From Pararhodobacter marinus (GTDB lineage: Bacteria > Pseudomonadota > Alphaproteobacteria > Rhodobacterales > Rhodobacteraceae), in NCBI RefSeq assembly GCF_003122215.1, contig NZ_QEYD01000001.1, forward strand, positions 62,001 to 126,000: DNA of 64,000 nt. Direction: 5' to 3'. This document shows positions 41,887 through 50,227 of the stretch, piece by piece. The notes under the pieces were generated by a model. It did no database searches. It was not told the origin of the DNA and saw only the letters and a list, made by a program, of their open reading frames with translations. Made by a program: the position numbers and the translations under genes. The first letter of the stretch is position 1; the number at the start of each line of letters is the position of its first letter.

Positions 41887-43557
41887 ATGCAAAGACGCCT
41901 CGAGGCCGATACCATCGTCGTCGGCGCCGGCCTTGCCGGTCTGACAGCCGCCTGCGAGCTTGCCGACCGGGGAAAGCGGGTGCTGGTACTGGACCAGGAA
42001 GGCCCGCAAAACCTGGGCGGGCAGGCTTTCTGGTCGCTGGGCGGGCTGTTCATGGTCGACACGCCCGAACAGCGCCGCCTGCGGATCCGCGACAGCGCCG
42101 ATCTGGCCTTGTCCGACTGGATGGGAGCGGCGCAGTTCGACCGCCCCGAGGATCACTGGCCGCGCCGTACCGCCGAGGCCTATCTCGCCTTCGCCGCCGG
42201 GCCGATGCGCGCCTGGCTCGCCGCGATGGGGATGCGCTGGTTCCCGGTGGTGGGCTGGGCCGAACGCGGCGGCGCGCTGGCCACGGGGCATGGCAATTCG
42301 GTTCCGCGCTTTCACATCACCTGGGGCACGGGGCCCGGCGTCCTGGCACCCTTCCTGGCGCGCGCCTCGGACCATGTCGCGGCGGATCGGCTGGTTTTCG
42401 CCCATCGCCACCGGGTCCGCGAGATCACCCGCGATGCCGGCCGCATTTCCGGCGTCGCGGGCGAGATCCTGGCCGAAACCGGGGTCGCCCGCGGCGCGAC
42501 GTCGGGCCGCGAGGTGACAGGCAGCTTCGAGGCCCGCGCGGCTTCGGTCGTGGTGACATCGGGCGGGATCGGCGGCGATCTCGCCCGGGTGCGCCGCGCC
42601 TGGCCCGTGGACCGGCTGGGGCCGCCGCCCGCGCGGATGATCTGCGGCGTTCCCGCCCATGTCGACGGGGCGATGATCGACACCGCCGCGGCGGCGGGCG
42701 CCGCGCTGATCAATACCGACCGGATGTGGCACTACACCGAGGGCCTGCGCAACTGGGACCCGATCTGGCCGGATCACGGCATCCGGGTTCTGCCGGGCCC
42801 GTCCTCGGTCTGGTTCGATGCGCTGGGAACCCGGATGGAGCCCCCGTTCCTGCCAGGCTTCGACACGCTGGGTACGCTGAAACGGATCCTCGGCACCGGC
42901 CACGCGCATTCTTGGTTCGTGCTGACACAATCCATCATCAAGAAGGAATTCGCGCTCTCGGGCAGCGAACAGAACCCGGACCTGACCTCGGGGCGCTGGC
43001 GCGAGGTGCTGGCCTCGCGGCTGGGATCGGGCGGGCGCGCGACCGGGCCGGTCGAGGCGTTCAAGGAACACGGCGCCGATTTCGCGGTCGCCGACACGCT
43101 GGAGACGCTGGTCGAAAGGATGAACGCCATCGCCGATGCGATGGGCGATCCCCGGCTCGACCCCGCCCGGCTGCGCACACAGATCGAAGCGCGAGACGCA
43201 CAGGTGGCGAACCCGTTCTCGAAGGACGCGCAGATCACCGCCATCCGCGGCGCGCGCGCCTATCTCGGCGACCGGCTGATCCGCACCGCGAAGCTGCACC
43301 AGATCCTGGACCCGGCCCAGGGCCCGCTGATCGGCGTGCGGTTGTCGGTGCTGACCCGCAAGACGCTGGGCGGTATCCACACCGATACCGACGGCGCCGT
43401 GCTGGATGCGCAGGGCGCGCGGATCGACGGATTGTTCGCCGCGGGCGAATGCGCGGGATTCGGCGGCGGCGGCTATCACGGCTACAACGCGCTGGAAGGG
43501 ACCTTCCTGGGCGGGTGCCTGTTCTCGGGGCGCAACGCGGGACGGGCGGCGGGGTAA
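41887..43557 (+). CDS. FAD-binding dehydrogenase (fumarate reductase/KstD-like)
   Basis: This 556-residue flavoprotein has the FAD motif VVGAGLAGLTAACELADRGK near residue 12, LGGQAFWSLGGLFMVDTPEQ near 45, VVTSGGIGGD near 220, and a C-terminal flavin motif LFAAGECAGFGGGGYHGYNA near 515 with LEGTFLGGCLFSGRNAG after it. It belongs to the group annotated as FAD-binding dehydrogenase, related to 3-ketosteroid dehydrogenases and fumarate reductases. The substrate is unknown. A copy of the dispersed repeat starts right at its stop codon. Confidence 0.87.
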   Translation: MQRRLEADTIVVGAGLAGLTAACELADRGKRVLVLDQEGPQNLGGQAFWSLGGLFMVDTPEQRRLRIRDSADLALSDWMGAAQFDRPEDHWPRRTAEAYLAFAAGPMRAWLAAMGMRWFPVVGWAERGGALATGHGNSVPRFHITWGTGPGVLAPFLARASDHVAADRLVFAHRHRVREITRDAGRISGVAGEILAETGVARGATSGREVTGSFEARAASVVVTSGGIGGDLARVRRAWPVDRLGPPPARMICGVPAHVDGAMIDTAAAAGAALINTDRMWHYTEGLRNWDPIWPDHGIRVLPGPSSVWFDALGTRMEPPFLPGFDTLGTLKRILGTGHAHSWFVLTQSIIKKEFALSGSEQNPDLTSGRWREVLASRLGSGGRATGPVEAFKEHGADFAVADTLETLVERMNAIADAMGDPRLDPARLRTQIEARDAQVANPFSKDAQITAIRGARAYLGDRLIRTAKLHQILDPAQGPLIGVRLSVLTRKTLGGIHTDTDGAVLDAQGARIDGLFAAGECAGFGGGGYHGYNALEGTFLGGCLFSGRNAGRAAG

Positions 43558-43712
43558 GGGGGCTGTCTGCCCCCTCTTTGCCTGCGGCAAATTCACCCCC
43601 GAGGATATTTCCGGAACAAAGATCAACAATTAGACTAAAATTGTCTGCATCTTTGTTCCCCAAATATCCCGGGGGAGTCGCGGCTTGCCGCGGCGGGGGC
43701 AGAGCCCCCAGA
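43558..43712 (+). repeat. Dispersed intergenic repeat, copy B (two inverted arms)
   Basis: The left part (43558-43622) repeats copy A closely and contains CACCCCCGAGGATATTTCCG and GGAACAAAGAT. The right part (about 43648-43712) is an inverted, partly diverged counterpart: CATCTTTGTTCCCCAAATAT, CCCGGGGG, and a G-run/C-run hairpin near 43694-43709. Both ends carry short G-run/C-run hairpins. It fills the gap between the convergent FAD dehydrogenase and ilvE genes, where it may act as a bidirectional terminator. Confidence 0.7.
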
Positions 43713-43718
43713 CTGCTC

Positions 43719-44588
43719 TCAGCGGCGCACCAGCGCTTCGTAGCTGTCCGAGACTTTCTTCGTCAGCTCGCCCACCTGGAAGTGGAAGTCGCCGATCTGG
43801 CCCACCGGCGTGACCTCGGCGGCGGTGCCGGTCAGCCAGCATTCGGAAAAGCCCGAGAGCTCTTCGGGCATGATGTGCCGTTCGACCACCTCGATCCCCA
43901 TATCGCCCAGCATCGCGATCACCGTCTGCCGGGTGATGCCGTTCAAGAACGCGTCGGCCTTGGGCGTGTGCACCACGCCGTCTTTGACGAAAAACACGTT
44001 GGCGCCCGTCGCCTCGGCCACGTAGCCGCGGTAATCCATGAACAGCGCGTCCGAGCAGCCCTTGGCTTCGGCGGCATGTTTGGACATCGTGCAGATCATG
44101 TAGAGACCGGCGGCCTTGGCCGCCGTCGGGATGGTTTCGGGCGACGGGCGTTTCCACTTGGCGATGTCGAGCTTGGCGCCCTGCCATTTCGCGTCGCCGT
44201 AATAGGCGCCCCATTCCCAGCCCGCGACGGCCAGGCAGACCGGGTTGCGCGCCGCAGAGACGCCCATATCCGGCCCCGCCCCGCGCCAGGCCACCGCGCG
44301 GACATAGGCGTCGGTCCAGCCATTGGCTTCGAGCATCGCGTATTTCGCCGCCTCGATCTCGTCGACCGAATAGGGAAGCTGCATGTCCAGAAGCCGCGCC
44401 GATTCGATCAGTCGCGCGGAATGTTCCCGGGATTTGAAGATCTTGCCGGAATAGCAGCGCTCGCCTTCGAAAACCGACGAGGCGTAATGCATGGCATGGG
44501 TCAGCACATGGACCTTGGCATCGCGCCACGGGACCAGCGTCCCGTTCATCCAGATATAGCCGTCCCTGTCGTCATAGGCCCCGGTCAT
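43719..44588 (-). CDS. ilvE: Branched-chain amino acid aminotransferase
   Basis: This 289-residue fold-type IV PLP enzyme transfers the amino group between Leu/Ile/Val and 2-oxoglutarate. The motifs are LTHAMHYASSVFEGERCYSG near residue 32 (the region ahead of the substrate pocket), ARLIESARLLDMQLPYS near 60, the PLP-lysine region LDIAKWKRPSPETIPTAAK near 148, and MDYRGYVAEATGANVFFVKD near 195. The start is the ATG at 44588 with GGGGAGATCGCG upstream. It diverges from the petP-like gene. Confidence 0.9.
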   Translation of the reverse strand: MTGAYDDRDGYIWMNGTLVPWRDAKVHVLTHAMHYASSVFEGERCYSGKIFKSREHSARLIESARLLDMQLPYSVDEIEAAKYAMLEANGWTDAYVRAVAWRGAGPDMGVSAARNPVCLAVAGWEWGAYYGDAKWQGAKLDIAKWKRPSPETIPTAAKAAGLYMICTMSKHAAEAKGCSDALFMDYRGYVAEATGANVFFVKDGVVHTPKADAFLNGITRQTVIAMLGDMGIEVVERHIMPEELSGFSECWLTGTAAEVTPVGQIGDFHFQVGELTKKVSDSYEALVRR

Positions 44589-44787
44589 CGCGATCTCCCC
44601 CTGGCACCATCCGCGCAAATTTTTCAATTGTTGCGCGAGATCGCAATGACTTGACATAATCTTGCGCCAACAGGCGGATCTGGTAGCAATTGATTCTTGG
44701 AAAGTCAATAACGCTGACATAAAAGGGCCCCAAGGCACGGGACCGGCGACCGCCGGTCCGGCAGGGCACGACAGACGGAGGTGCAGC
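44589..44787. promoter_or_regulatory. Divergent ilvE/petP promoter region
   Basis: This 199-base gap contains an inverted repeat TTGCG-N6-CGCAA (44631-44646) near the ilvE side, a TTGACA (44652-44657) on the plus strand, and a small inverted repeat GTCA-N7-TGAC (44704-44718) nearer the petP side. These are candidate regulator and -35 sites. Their use is not proven. Confidence 0.35.
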
Positions 44788-45288
44788 ATGGCGGATGGTA
44801 CGACAGGCGGCGAAAACCTTCTGTTCCTCACCGATGAGCAGCTTCGCAAGGGGATCGAGGCGATGTTCTTCGCCTATCGCGGTTTCACGGCCGATCCCGA
44901 CCGGATCCTGGGCGAGCTGTCCTATGGCCGGGCGCATCACCGGGCGCTGCATTTCATCAACCGGTCCAGCGGGACCACGGTGAACAACCTGTTGTCGGTG
45001 CTGGGCGTGACCAAGCAGTCGCTCAACCGCGTTCTGCGCACGCTGATCGAGGACGGGCTGGTCGAATCCCGGGTCGGGCGCGAAGACCGGCGCGAGCGGC
45101 ATCTCTACCTCACCCGGGAGGGCGCCGATCTGGAACGCAAGCTGTCCGAGGCGCAGCGGGCGCGGATGCGGGCCGCCTATCGCGCGGCGGGACCGCAGGC
45201 GGTGGCGGGTTTCCGGCAGGTGCTCGAAGCGATGATGGACGAGTCGATCCGCGCGCAGTATCTGGCTTTGAAGGATGCCAAGACGTGA
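44788..45288 (+). CDS. petP: MarR-family regulator, PetP-like
   Basis: This 166-residue winged-helix protein has the MarR core NNLLSVLGVTKQSLNRVLRT near residue 70 and the wing region SRVGREDRRERHLYLT near 98. It sits 12 bases ahead of an OmpR-type regulator. This gene pair is known as petP-petR in Rhodobacter capsulatus, where it lies upstream of the bc1 genes. Here no petABC follows. The ATG at 44788 has ACGGAGG upstream. Confidence 0.82.
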   Translation: MADGTTGGENLLFLTDEQLRKGIEAMFFAYRGFTADPDRILGELSYGRAHHRALHFINRSSGTTVNNLLSVLGVTKQSLNRVLRTLIEDGLVESRVGREDRRERHLYLTREGADLERKLSEAQRARMRAAYRAAGPQAVAGFRQVLEAMMDESIRAQYLALKDAKT

Positions 45289-45300
45289 GGAGGATGGCTC

Positions 45301-46011
45301 GTGACTGATGCAGCCCATCTGCTGATCGTCGACGATGACGCGCGGATCCGCGATCTGCTCAAGCGCTATCTGGTCAAGCAGGGTTTCCTGGTCACCGCCG
45401 CGCGCGATGCCGCGCAGGCGCGTCGGTTGCTGAGCGGGCTGGCCTTCGATCTGATCGTGCTCGACGTGATGATGCCCGGAGAGGACGGCGTGGCGCTGAC
45501 GCACTGGCTGCGCGGCGAGATGGGAACGCCCGTGATCCTGCTGACCGCCCGTGGCGAGGCCCGGGACCGGATCGCCGGGTTCGAGGCCGGCGCCGACGAT
45601 TACATTCCCAAGCCCTTCGAGCCGCGCGAACTGGTCCTGCGCATCAATGCCATCCTGCGCCGGTCGCCCAAGCCCGACACCAAGGCCGTCACGCAGCATG
45701 TGCTGATCCTGGGTCATCTGCGCTACGAGATGGAGACGGGCGAGTTGCGCGACGGCACCGACCCTGTCCGCCTGACGCAGACCGAAACCGCGCTGATGCG
45801 GATCCTGGCCGAGCGCCAGGGCCAGGTCGTCAGCCGCGAGGCGCTGGTGGAACAGCTGGGCCGCGACCGCGGGCTGGGCGCCGATCCCGCGCAGGAGCGC
45901 GCCATCGACGTGCAGATCACCCGTCTGCGCCGCAAGATCGAGGCCGATCCGCGCCGCCCGCGCTATCTGCAGACCGTGCGGGGCGAGGGATACATGCTGA
46001 CGGCGGGCTGA
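45301..46011 (+). CDS. petR: OmpR-family response regulator, PetR-like
   Basis: This 236-residue regulator has a receiver domain with phospho-acceptor D55 in DLIVLDVMMPGEDG and the lysine in DDYIPKPFEPRELV. A winged-helix output domain follows (EAL...QLGRDRG and DVQITRLRRKIEADPRRPRY). The start is GTG with GGAGGATGGCTC upstream. No partner histidine kinase is adjacent. In R. capsulatus petR is essential for growth and lies next to petABC; here it is followed by tRNA-Lys. Confidence 0.87.
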   Translation: MTDAAHLLIVDDDARIRDLLKRYLVKQGFLVTAARDAAQARRLLSGLAFDLIVLDVMMPGEDGVALTHWLRGEMGTPVILLTARGEARDRIAGFEAGADDYIPKPFEPRELVLRINAILRRSPKPDTKAVTQHVLILGHLRYEMETGELRDGTDPVRLTQTETALMRILAERQGQVVSREALVEQLGRDRGLGADPAQERAIDVQITRLRRKIEADPRRPRYLQTVRGEGYMLTAG

Positions 46012-46132
46012 CGGCGGGCTGACCGCAGGCCGATCCCCGGCGCCCGAAATGGCTTCCTGCAACCTCATGCAAAAAAATGGCATCTTTCGCCTTGACCCCG
46101 GTCGCAGTTCTTTCTAGTTAGCCTCGCATCGT

Positions 46133-46207
46133 GGGCCGGTAGCTCAGCGGTAGAGCAACTGACTTTTAATCAGTTGGTCATAGGTTCGATCCCTATCCGG
46201 CTCACCA
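46133..46207 (+). tRNA. tRNA-Lys(UUU)
   Basis: The cloverleaf is complete. The acceptor arm GGGCCGG pairs with CCGGCTC (one G:U), and the D-arm is AGCTCAGCGGTAGAGCA. The anticodon stem ACTGA/TCAGT has the loop CTTTTAA, giving anticodon TTT. The T-arm contains GGTTCGATCC. The CCA end is encoded. Confidence 0.95.
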
Positions 46208-46593
46208 TTTCCTCCAGCGCCCAGGCAGCAATGCCTGGGCGCTTGGCGTTCAGGGGTTCGGTTCTGGCCGGACAGGCCGGACGCTCAATCCGGGCGCAGT
46301 CTTGAGCCGATTCGCAACGAAGCCACGGCAGGGCACGGCGACAAAGCGCTTGACGCCAAGCGTCGCCGCGGACATTCCTGCCTGCATGTTCGGGAAACAG
46401 ATCCTTTGCAATCGACGCCGTCGCCGCCTTCAAGCGGTGGCTCTTCGGGCTGCGCGTCGTTCAGGGGCTTCCGGCATGGTATCCGGCCTTTCATAGATAC
46501 CGCCGTCCGCGCCCCTCCGATCCGCGTTTCCGGACCCCCGCAGCCCCTGGCTTCGGGGGCTTTCTTTTTCCCGAACACTGGAAGGATTTTCTT
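46208..46593 (+). other. 386-base leader between tRNA-Lys and argC
   Basis: I see no convincing gene here. A short frame ending at 46496 (from an ATG near 46385) has five consecutive Arg codons and more Arg codons after it. At 46542-46561 a hairpin (AGCCCC/GGGGCT with a TGGCTTC-type loop) is followed by TTCTTTTTC, just 32 bases before argC. This looks like a terminator or attenuator. An Arg-rich leader before an arginine biosynthesis gene is suggestive, but Arg codons are common by chance at this GC content. Confidence 0.4.
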
Positions 46594-47571
46594 ATGAGCA
46601 TTCGTGTCGGCATCGTCGGCATCAGCGGTTTCGGGGGCGGCGAAGCGCTGCGCCTGATCGCGGGCCATCCCGCTTTCGACCTCGTCTACGCCGCAGGCGA
46701 TAGCAGCGCGGGCCGTCCGCTGATCGACCGCTTCCCCGGAGTACCCCACAAGCTGGCCGGGCTGGTGATCGCGAAATGGGATCCAGAGGCCCTGCCCGAT
46801 CTCGATATCCTGTTCGCCTCGCTGCCCACGGGCACCTCTGCCGAGGCTCTGGCACGGGTTCCCGACAGCGTGAAGATCGTCGATATCGGCGGCGATCACC
46901 GCCATGTCGACGGCTGGACCTATGGGCTGGCCGACATCTGGCCCGAGCGGATCAGGGGCCGCACCCGCATCGCCAATCCCGGCTGCTTTCCGGTCGCGAC
47001 CCTGACCGCGCTGGCGCCGCTGCTGACGGCCGGGCTGATCGGGCCGGGGAATATCGTGATCGACGCCAAGACCGGGATTTCCGGCGCCGGGCGTGGCGGG
47101 GGCGACGGCCGCTTCGGCTATGCCGAGACGAACGAGAATCTTCAGCCCTATGGCCTGCTCGAACACGTCCACATGCCCGAGATGGAAACGACCATCGCGC
47201 AGCTGAGCGGCGGCAGCGCCGCAGGGCTGGTCTTCACGCCGCATCTGGTGCCGATGACCCGGGGGCTGCTTGTCACCGTCTATTGCCGGGGCAACGCCAC
47301 AACCACACAATGCCTCGATGCAGCGCGCGGCTTCTATGCGGGTCGCCCCTTCGTCCGCGTGACCGACCGGCCGCCGCAGACCAAATGGGCGAGCGGGTCG
47401 AACCTGTCGTTTGTCAGCTACGCTGCCGACCCGGACCGCAATCTGGTGATCGCGATGGGGGTTGTGGACAATCTCGGCAAGGGCGCGGCGGGCCACGCGG
47501 TGCAGAATGCGAACCTGATCTGTGACCTGCCCGAAACCTTTGGGCTGGAAGGCGCGCCGATCTGGCCGTGA
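46594..47571 (+). CDS. argC: N-acetyl-gamma-glutamyl-phosphate reductase
   Basis: This 325-residue reductase acts in arginine synthesis. It has the NADP site VGIVGISGFGGGEALRL at the N-terminus, the catalytic Cys in RIANPGCFPVATLTAL near residue 130, and KTGISGAGRGG near 157. The HRH motif of many ArgC proteins is here HVHMPEME, so one position is changed. The length is near the family norm. GGAAGGA precedes the ATG. A hairpin follows the stop at 47610-47638. Confidence 0.88.
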   Translation: MSIRVGIVGISGFGGGEALRLIAGHPAFDLVYAAGDSSAGRPLIDRFPGVPHKLAGLVIAKWDPEALPDLDILFASLPTGTSAEALARVPDSVKIVDIGGDHRHVDGWTYGLADIWPERIRGRTRIANPGCFPVATLTALAPLLTAGLIGPGNIVIDAKTGISGAGRGGGDGRFGYAETNENLQPYGLLEHVHMPEMETTIAQLSGGSAAGLVFTPHLVPMTRGLLVTVYCRGNATTTQCLDAARGFYAGRPFVRVTDRPPQTKWASGSNLSFVSYAADPDRNLVIAMGVVDNLGKGAAGHAVQNANLICDLPETFGLEGAPIWP

Positions 47572-47609
47572 ACCGTCACGCGGCACCGAGGGGCGGTCAT
47601 AGCGCAAGC

Positions 47610-47638
47610 CGCAGCGGGACGCTTTTCGCCCCGCTGCG
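47610..47638 (+). terminator. Hairpin after argC, possible terminator
   Basis: Perfect 9-bp arms CGCAGCGGG (47610-47618) and CCCGCTGCG (47630-47638) surround an 11-nt loop, about 40 bases after the argC stop. There is no U-run, so it may be a weak terminator. Confidence 0.45.
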
Positions 47639-47722
47639 TTGCAGAAACGCCATCAAACCGTCACGCAACCGTAGCGACTGCCCGGCAGGTTGCCCGCGAC
47701 GACCGCGAGACGCAGGTTCCCG

Positions 47723-48520
47723 ATGAAAGACACCGCCCGCCCCTCCCCGCGCGATTGCCGCACGCTTTTCCTGTCCGACCTGCATCTGGGAGCGCTTGGC
47801 GCGCAATCCGAGCGGGTGCTCGAGTTCCTGCAGGGCTACCGCGCCGAAACCTACGTGCTGGTGGGCGACGTGCTGGATCTCTGGCAGCCGCTTCTGCCGC
47901 ACTGGACGCCCGAGGATCAGGCGGTCATCGACCATCTCAACCAGCGCAAGGCCGAGGGCGCGCGGCTGATCTATCTGCGCGGCAACCACGATCCCCATCC
48001 CGAGCGCGCACCAAGCCGCGCCCGCCCCGATGCCGTGGCGCAGGATCGTTGCATCCACCACGCCGCCGATGGCCGGCGTTATCTGGTGCTCCACGGCGAT
48101 TGCGTCGATTCCCGGCTGTTCCGGGCGCATGTCTTCACCCGGCTGGGCAGCCGGATCGATCACGCTTTGCGCAGCCTCGACCGGGGTTTGCAGCGGCTCT
48201 GGCGGCAATCCCCCGGCGAGGCGCGTAGCACGATCGAAACGCTTCTGGTCTGGCTGAGCACGCTGAGCCATCTGAGCCGCACGCACGAAAAACGGCTGGT
48301 CGATCTGGCGCGGGCCGAGGGGCTGGACGGGGTGATCTGCGGGCATTTCCACCTTGCCGCGCTGCATGACGAACACGGTCTGGCCTATGTGAATTGCGGC
48401 GACTGGGTCGACAGTGTGAGCGGCGTGGTCGAAAGCTTTGACGGGGTGCTGCACCTGCTGACCGCACCGCAGCCCGAACCCGCCGTCCTTGCGACCGGCG
48501 GCGACATGGTGGAGGCCTGA
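47723..48520 (+). CDS. UDP-2,3-diacylglucosamine-diphosphatase-like metallophosphoesterase
   Basis: This 265-residue LpxH-like enzyme has all the metallophosphoesterase motifs: FLSDLHLGA near residue 15, GDVLDLWQ near 48, RGNHDPHP near 84, LHGDCVD near 118 and CGHFHLA near 205. It could hydrolyse UDP-2,3-diacylglucosamine for lipid A, but cytosolic LpxH paralogues with other jobs exist. It leads a tight operon with a glycosyltransferase, a DedA-like protein and a second glycosyltransferase, so a glycolipid role is likely. Confidence 0.83.
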   Translation: MKDTARPSPRDCRTLFLSDLHLGALGAQSERVLEFLQGYRAETYVLVGDVLDLWQPLLPHWTPEDQAVIDHLNQRKAEGARLIYLRGNHDPHPERAPSRARPDAVAQDRCIHHAADGRRYLVLHGDCVDSRLFRAHVFTRLGSRIDHALRSLDRGLQRLWRQSPGEARSTIETLLVWLSTLSHLSRTHEKRLVDLARAEGLDGVICGHFHLAALHDEHGLAYVNCGDWVDSVSGVVESFDGVLHLLTAPQPEPAVLATGGDMVEA

Positions 48521-48521
48521 A

Positions 48522-49652
48522 ATGGCGCTGATGCTGGCGCTTCTCGCCGCCCTGTTCCTGGCCGTGCATCTGGCCAGCGTGGCGCTGACCCTGCACCGGC
48601 TGCAGCGCCCGCGCGGCCCCGGAACCGAGATCGGCACGCCCCCGGTCACATTGCTGCGCCCGGTCTGCGGCATCGACCCGTTCGATGCCGAAACGCTGGA
48701 AAGCAGCTTCGCGCAGGATTACCCCGATTACGAGGTCGTCTTCTGCGCCCAGACACCCGGCGATCCCGCCATCGACCTTGTCCGCGCCCTGATCGCGCGC
48801 CATCCGGGCATTCCGGCGCGCCTGCTGATCGGCAGCGACCCGGTCACCGCCAATCCGAAGCTGAACAACCTGTGGAAGGGCTGGCAGGCCGCGGGGTCGG
48901 ACTGGATCTGCATGACCGATGCCAACCTGTTGCTGCCGCGCTCGTATCTGCGCAGCGTGGTGGAAAGCTGGGACGCGGGCACCGGGCTTGTATCCTCCCC
49001 GCCCGTGGGCATCCGCCCGCAGGGCTGGGGTGGGCATCTGGAAGCCGCCATCCTCAACGGCAATCAGGCGCGCCTGCAACTGGCGGCCGACAGCCTCAGG
49101 CAGGGATTCACGCAGGGCAAGACGATGTTCACCCATCGCCGCCTGATCGACAAGGCGGGCGGATTCGCCGCGCTGGGACGCCACATGGCCGAGGACGCGA
49201 CGGCCACCAAGATGGTGCGCGGGCTGGGGCTGAGCGTGCGCCTGACGCCCGTGCCTTTCGCCCAGCCCATCGGTCGCCGACGCCTGCGTCAGGTCTGGGA
49301 CCGGCAACTGCGCTGGAGCCGCGTGCGGCGTGATGCCTTTCCCCGTCTCTTCGCGCTGGAAATCTTCAACGGCGTCGCCCTGCCCGCGCTCATGACGCTG
49401 GGCGCCGCCGGTCCGCTGACCGCGCTGGGATACCTTGTCGCGTGGTACGGCGCCGAAATCGTCCTGATGCGGCGCGCGGGCTGGCCGGCGGGCTGGCGCG
49501 ACATCGCCGCTCTGCCCCTGCGCGACGCCATGCTCCCCGCGCTGTGGCTCGCCACCTTCGCCCGGCGGGGTTTTGATTGGCGCGGCACCGCCATGGGCTC
49601 TAACGTCACGGCCGAAGCCACACACGAACCGGCGCTGTCGCCCGCGGAATGA
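48522..49652 (+). CDS. Membrane glycosyltransferase, ceramide glucosyltransferase/HpnI-like
   Basis: This 376-residue GT2/GT21-like protein has an N-terminal membrane segment (ALMLALLAALFLAVHLASVA). Catalytic motifs follow: SSFAQDYPDYEVVFCAQTPG near 62, the DxD-like DWICMTDANLLLPRSY near 123, EDATATKMVRGLGL near 220 and RQVWDRQLRWSRVRRDAFPR near 255 (Q/RxxRW). C-terminal membrane helices follow. This is the pattern of enzymes that glycosylate ceramide or a hopanoid. It follows the LpxH-like gene by 1 base and overlaps the next start. Confidence 0.87.
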   Translation: MALMLALLAALFLAVHLASVALTLHRLQRPRGPGTEIGTPPVTLLRPVCGIDPFDAETLESSFAQDYPDYEVVFCAQTPGDPAIDLVRALIARHPGIPARLLIGSDPVTANPKLNNLWKGWQAAGSDWICMTDANLLLPRSYLRSVVESWDAGTGLVSSPPVGIRPQGWGGHLEAAILNGNQARLQLAADSLRQGFTQGKTMFTHRRLIDKAGGFAALGRHMAEDATATKMVRGLGLSVRLTPVPFAQPIGRRRLRQVWDRQLRWSRVRRDAFPRLFALEIFNGVALPALMTLGAAGPLTALGYLVAWYGAEIVLMRRAGWPAGWRDIAALPLRDAMLPALWLATFARRGFDWRGTAMGSNVTAEATHEPALSPAE

Positions 49653-50227
49653 TGACCAGTCCCGAGATCCTGACCCTTGTCCAAGACCACGGCCTGCTGT
49701 TGCTGGCCCCGCTGGCGGTGATCGAGGGGCCGATCATGTCGATCCTCGGCGGATCGCTGAGCGGCGCGGACCTGTTCAATGTCTGGGCGGTGCTGGCCAT
49801 CGTCATCGCCGCCGATCTGTTCGGCGATATGGGTCTTTACTGGATCGGGATGCGCGGCGAGGCGCTGCTGCCCGAACGGCTGCGCGCGCGCGTTCTGAAC
49901 CCCGATTCCGCGCTGCAGCGCCGCCTGCGATACGAATTGACCGATCACGGCGTCAGGCTGCTGGTTCTGGGCAAGCTGACCCATGGCGCCGGTTTCGCGG
50001 TGCTGATGGCGGCGGGCGCGATGCGCTACCCGTTCGCGAAATTCGTGCTGGTCAATCTGGGCGCCACCGCCGTCAAGAGCGGCGCGCTGGTCGCGCTGGG
50101 CTGGTGGCTGGGCGATAGCTGGCAACGGGCGGAGGTCTGGCTTGACCGGGCGGTGGTGTTCGTGCTGCTCGCTGCCGTTCTCGGGCTGGTCGTGTGGCTG
50201 CATCACAAACGGGCCGCGCGCGCATGA
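49649..50227 (+). CDS. DedA-family membrane protein
   Basis: This 192-residue protein has four or so hydrophobic segments and the DedA features IEGPIMSILGGSLSGADLFN near residue 25, ADLFGDMGLYWIGMRGE near 55 and LVLGKLTHGAGFAVLMAAGA near 108. DedA proteins are proposed lipid-carrier scramblases. The first ATG overlaps the glycosyltransferase stop (ATGATGA), and its own stop overlaps the next start. The gene is probably cotranslated with the glycolipid genes around it. Confidence 0.82.
   Translation: MMTSPEILTLVQDHGLLLLAPLAVIEGPIMSILGGSLSGADLFNVWAVLAIVIAADLFGDMGLYWIGMRGEALLPERLRARVLNPDSALQRRLRYELTDHGVRLLVLGKLTHGAGFAVLMAAGAMRYPFAKFVLVNLGATAVKSGALVALGWWLGDSWQRAEVWLDRAVVFVLLAAVLGLVVWLHHKRAARA

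Noticed and set aside
41661-44654. 997-codon plus-strand frame
   Set aside because: It overlaps the FAD dehydrogenase in another frame and ilvE in antisense, crosses a non-coding repeat, and has no recognisable domains.
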